Below are positions 62,705-64,000 of a stretch of DNA of 64,000 nt, piece by piece. The DNA lies in the NCBI RefSeq assembly GCF_027622855.1, contig NZ_JAPZVR010000003.1:208164-272163 (forward strand), read 5' to 3'. A model generated the notes under the pieces. The model saw nothing but the letters and a program-made list of their open reading frames with translations, had not been told where the DNA came from and searched no databases. The first letter of the stretch is position 1. Every line of letters begins with the position of its first letter. The stretch is from Glycomyces algeriensis. Lineage in GTDB: Bacteria; Actinomycetota; Actinomycetes; Mycobacteriales; Micromonosporaceae. The position numbers and the translations under genes are program-made.

Positions 62705-63916
62705 ATGAAGGCCGTGGTATGGCACGGGACCGGTGACATCCGGCTCGACGAGGTGCCCGATCCCAGCATTCAGGAACCGACCGACGCGACCGTCCGAATC
62801 ACCCGCAGCGCGATCTGCGGCACGGACCTGCACATGGTCCGCGGAACGATCCCGGACATGGCCGAGGGCACCGTTCTCGGGCACGAAGCCGTCGGCGTGG
62901 TTGAGGAGACCGGGCCCGACGTGCGCGGTTTCAGCCCCGGTGACCGGGTCGTGGTGACCTCCACGATCGGGTGCGGCACCTGTTCCTACTGCAGGGCCGG
63001 CTACTACGCCCAGTGCGACACCGCCAACCCGAACGGCCCTTCGGCGGGCACGTGCTTCTTCGGGGGTCCGAAGTCCACCGGGCCGGTGGACGGGCTGCAG
63101 GCCGAGTACGCGCGCGTGCCGTATGCGGCGACGAGCCTGGTCCGCATCCCGGACGCGGTGAGCGACGACCAGGCGATCCTCTTGTCCGACATGTTCCCCA
63201 CCGCCTGGTTCGGTGCGGAACTCGCCGAAGTCGGGCCCGGCGACAGCGTCCTGGTGCTGGGCGCGGGGGCGGTGGGCCAGTTCGCCGTCGCCGCGGCCAA
63301 GCGGCAGGGCGCCGGACGCGTGCTGGTCGTGGACGGCATCGCCTCCAGGCTCGACAAGGCGCGCGAGCAGAACGCCGAGACGATCGACTTCAACCGCGAA
63401 GACCCGGTCGCCGTGGTCAAGGAGCTCACCGGCGGGATCGGCGTCGACCGCGTCATCGAAGCGGTCGGCGTGGACGCCGAGCGGCCCAAGGCCGGCCCGG
63501 CCGTCGAGGCGATCGAGCAGGACGCCGAGCGGTTCGAGCAGGAGCGGACCGCAGCCGCGCCGAGCGGCGATCCCGGGGGCGGGCAGTGGGTGCCCGGCGA
63601 CGCGCCGAGCCTCGCGCTGCAGTGGGCCGTCGACGCGGCGGCAAAGGCGGGCAGCATCGGCGTCATCGGGGTCTACCCGGCGGGCTTCCGCAGCTTCCCG
63701 ATCGGCGCGGCGATGAACAAGAACCTCACCGTCAAGATGGGCAACTGCAACCACCGCCGGTATTTGCCCGGCCTGCTCGACCTGGTCGTCGAGGGCACGG
63801 TCGATCCGACCGCGTTCATCACGCGGCACGAGCCGCCCGTCGACGCCATCGAGGCGTACGAGACGTTCGACCGCCGCGAGGACGGCTGGCTGAAGACGGT
63901 CCTCGACGTCGCCTGA
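62705..63916 (+). CDS. Zinc-dependent alcohol/formaldehyde-dehydrogenase-like protein
   Basis: A 403-residue medium-chain dehydrogenase. The catalytic zinc site has ICGTDLH and GHEAVG; the structural zinc has the four Cys of CGTCSYCRAGYYAQC. The Rossmann motif is VLVLGAGAVGQFAV, followed by an Asp that favours NAD. The long insert before AKAGSIGVIG (about residues 260-305, Glu/Ala/Pro-rich) is usual in the FDH-like branch that oxidises formaldehyde or related aldehydes. ATG at 62705 has GAGGGGG upstream. It is preceded by a gene-free leader with a strong hairpin. Confidence 0.85.
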   Translation: MKAVVWHGTGDIRLDEVPDPSIQEPTDATVRITRSAICGTDLHMVRGTIPDMAEGTVLGHEAVGVVEETGPDVRGFSPGDRVVVTSTIGCGTCSYCRAGYYAQCDTANPNGPSAGTCFFGGPKSTGPVDGLQAEYARVPYAATSLVRIPDAVSDDQAILLSDMFPTAWFGAELAEVGPGDSVLVLGAGAVGQFAVAAAKRQGAGRVLVVDGIASRLDKAREQNAETIDFNREDPVAVVKELTGGIGVDRVIEAVGVDAERPKAGPAVEAIEQDAERFEQERTAAAPSGDPGGGQWVPGDAPSLALQWAVDAAAKAGSIGVIGVYPAGFRSFPIGAAMNKNLTVKMGNCNHRRYLPGLLDLVVEGTVDPTAFITRHEPPVDAIEAYETFDRREDGWLKTVLDVA

Positions 63917-63934
63917 ACGGCTGCCGAAGGCAGT

Positions 63935-64000
63935 GGCCGGGGGGGGCCGGGGGGACGGCGGCCCCGGCGGGGCGGGCGCGTGAGGGCGGGGGAGGCGGGG
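63935..64000 (+). other. G-run-rich end of the window
   Basis: After the dehydrogenase stop the plus strand carries many G runs, including one of eight and one of six, and almost no A or T. Four or more runs of at least three G could fold into a G-quadruplex. No gene is seen in this stretch, which is cut off by the window edge. Confidence 0.4.

Overview
The window is very GC-rich DNA, with G or C at almost every third codon position, from an actinomycete. Supporting signs are a SARP/AfsR-type regulator, an RsbA/RsbV/SigB-type stress module, Tat-type signals, many GTG starts, several apparently leaderless genes and actinobacterial fatty-acid and glycan catabolism genes. I cannot fix the genus; a filamentous soil genus (Glycomycetaceae- or Micromonosporaceae-like) is a guess. 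No rRNA, tRNA, CRISPR array or transposase gene was found.

Layout. (1) 1-16.5 kb: an acyl-CoA catabolism island with short-chain dehydrogenases, a MaoC hydratase, a thiolase, two acyl-CoA dehydrogenases, an acyl-CoA synthetase, an APH-like partner, a hotdog thioesterase, a complete LivKHMGF-type importer and a TetR regulator. Three copies of one palindrome (3799, 13333, 16474) sit before the three promoter regions between 1.3 and 16.5 kb, so this looks like one regulon. A 533-bp tandem-repeat insertion lies between livF and livH. (2) 16.6-25.3 kb: the most novel-looking block. A large SARP-NB-ARC-TPR regulator faces a small LuxR-type gene preceded by three SARP-style direct heptamers. Convergent to these is a run of LuxR-HTH/transmembrane peptide, ABC ATPase, ABC permease, small membrane protein and M50-like protease. 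The peptide has its own strong ribosome binding site but lies in frame inside the LuxR reading frame. (3) 25.5-31.7 kb: two small proteins (one PemK/MazF-like and membrane-anchored), then a plant-glycan set (GH43, GH36 alpha-galactosidase, Tat-exported alginate-lyase-like protein with CBM42) that shares a LacI-like operator. (4) 31.7-39 kb: methyltransferase/TetR divergent pair, aldo/keto reductase, a 16-bp minisatellite, an Imm51-like protein, an SDR-DUF2867 protein and a membrane kinase. (5) 39-47.7 kb: two divergent starch enzymes, a 1880-residue lipoprotein with two GH13 catalytic domains and a secreted CBM25-GH13 amylase, around a maltose-type operator. (6) 47.7-58.6 kb: assorted housekeeping and accessory genes (TipA-like MerR, glyoxalase, BBE-like oxidoreductase, haloperoxidase-like PAP2 protein, glutamate decarboxylase, aldo/keto reductase, Na+/H+ antiporter, GAP-family protein). 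(7) 58.6-62.3 kb: a SigB/SigF-type sigma factor flanked by two RsbA-like MEDS/ATPase anti-sigma proteins and a STAS protein lacking the usual serine. (8) An FDH-like zinc dehydrogenase ends the window.

How the parts may work together: the first island would import a carboxylic acid, activate it to its CoA ester, shorten it by beta-oxidation, and be derepressed when an acyl-CoA ligand releases the TetR protein. The 17-25 kb block could be a regulated, exported membrane-active peptide with its own protease and immunity-like protein. Alternatively it could be a membrane-tethered LuxR regulator released by intramembrane proteolysis. Both readings are inference.
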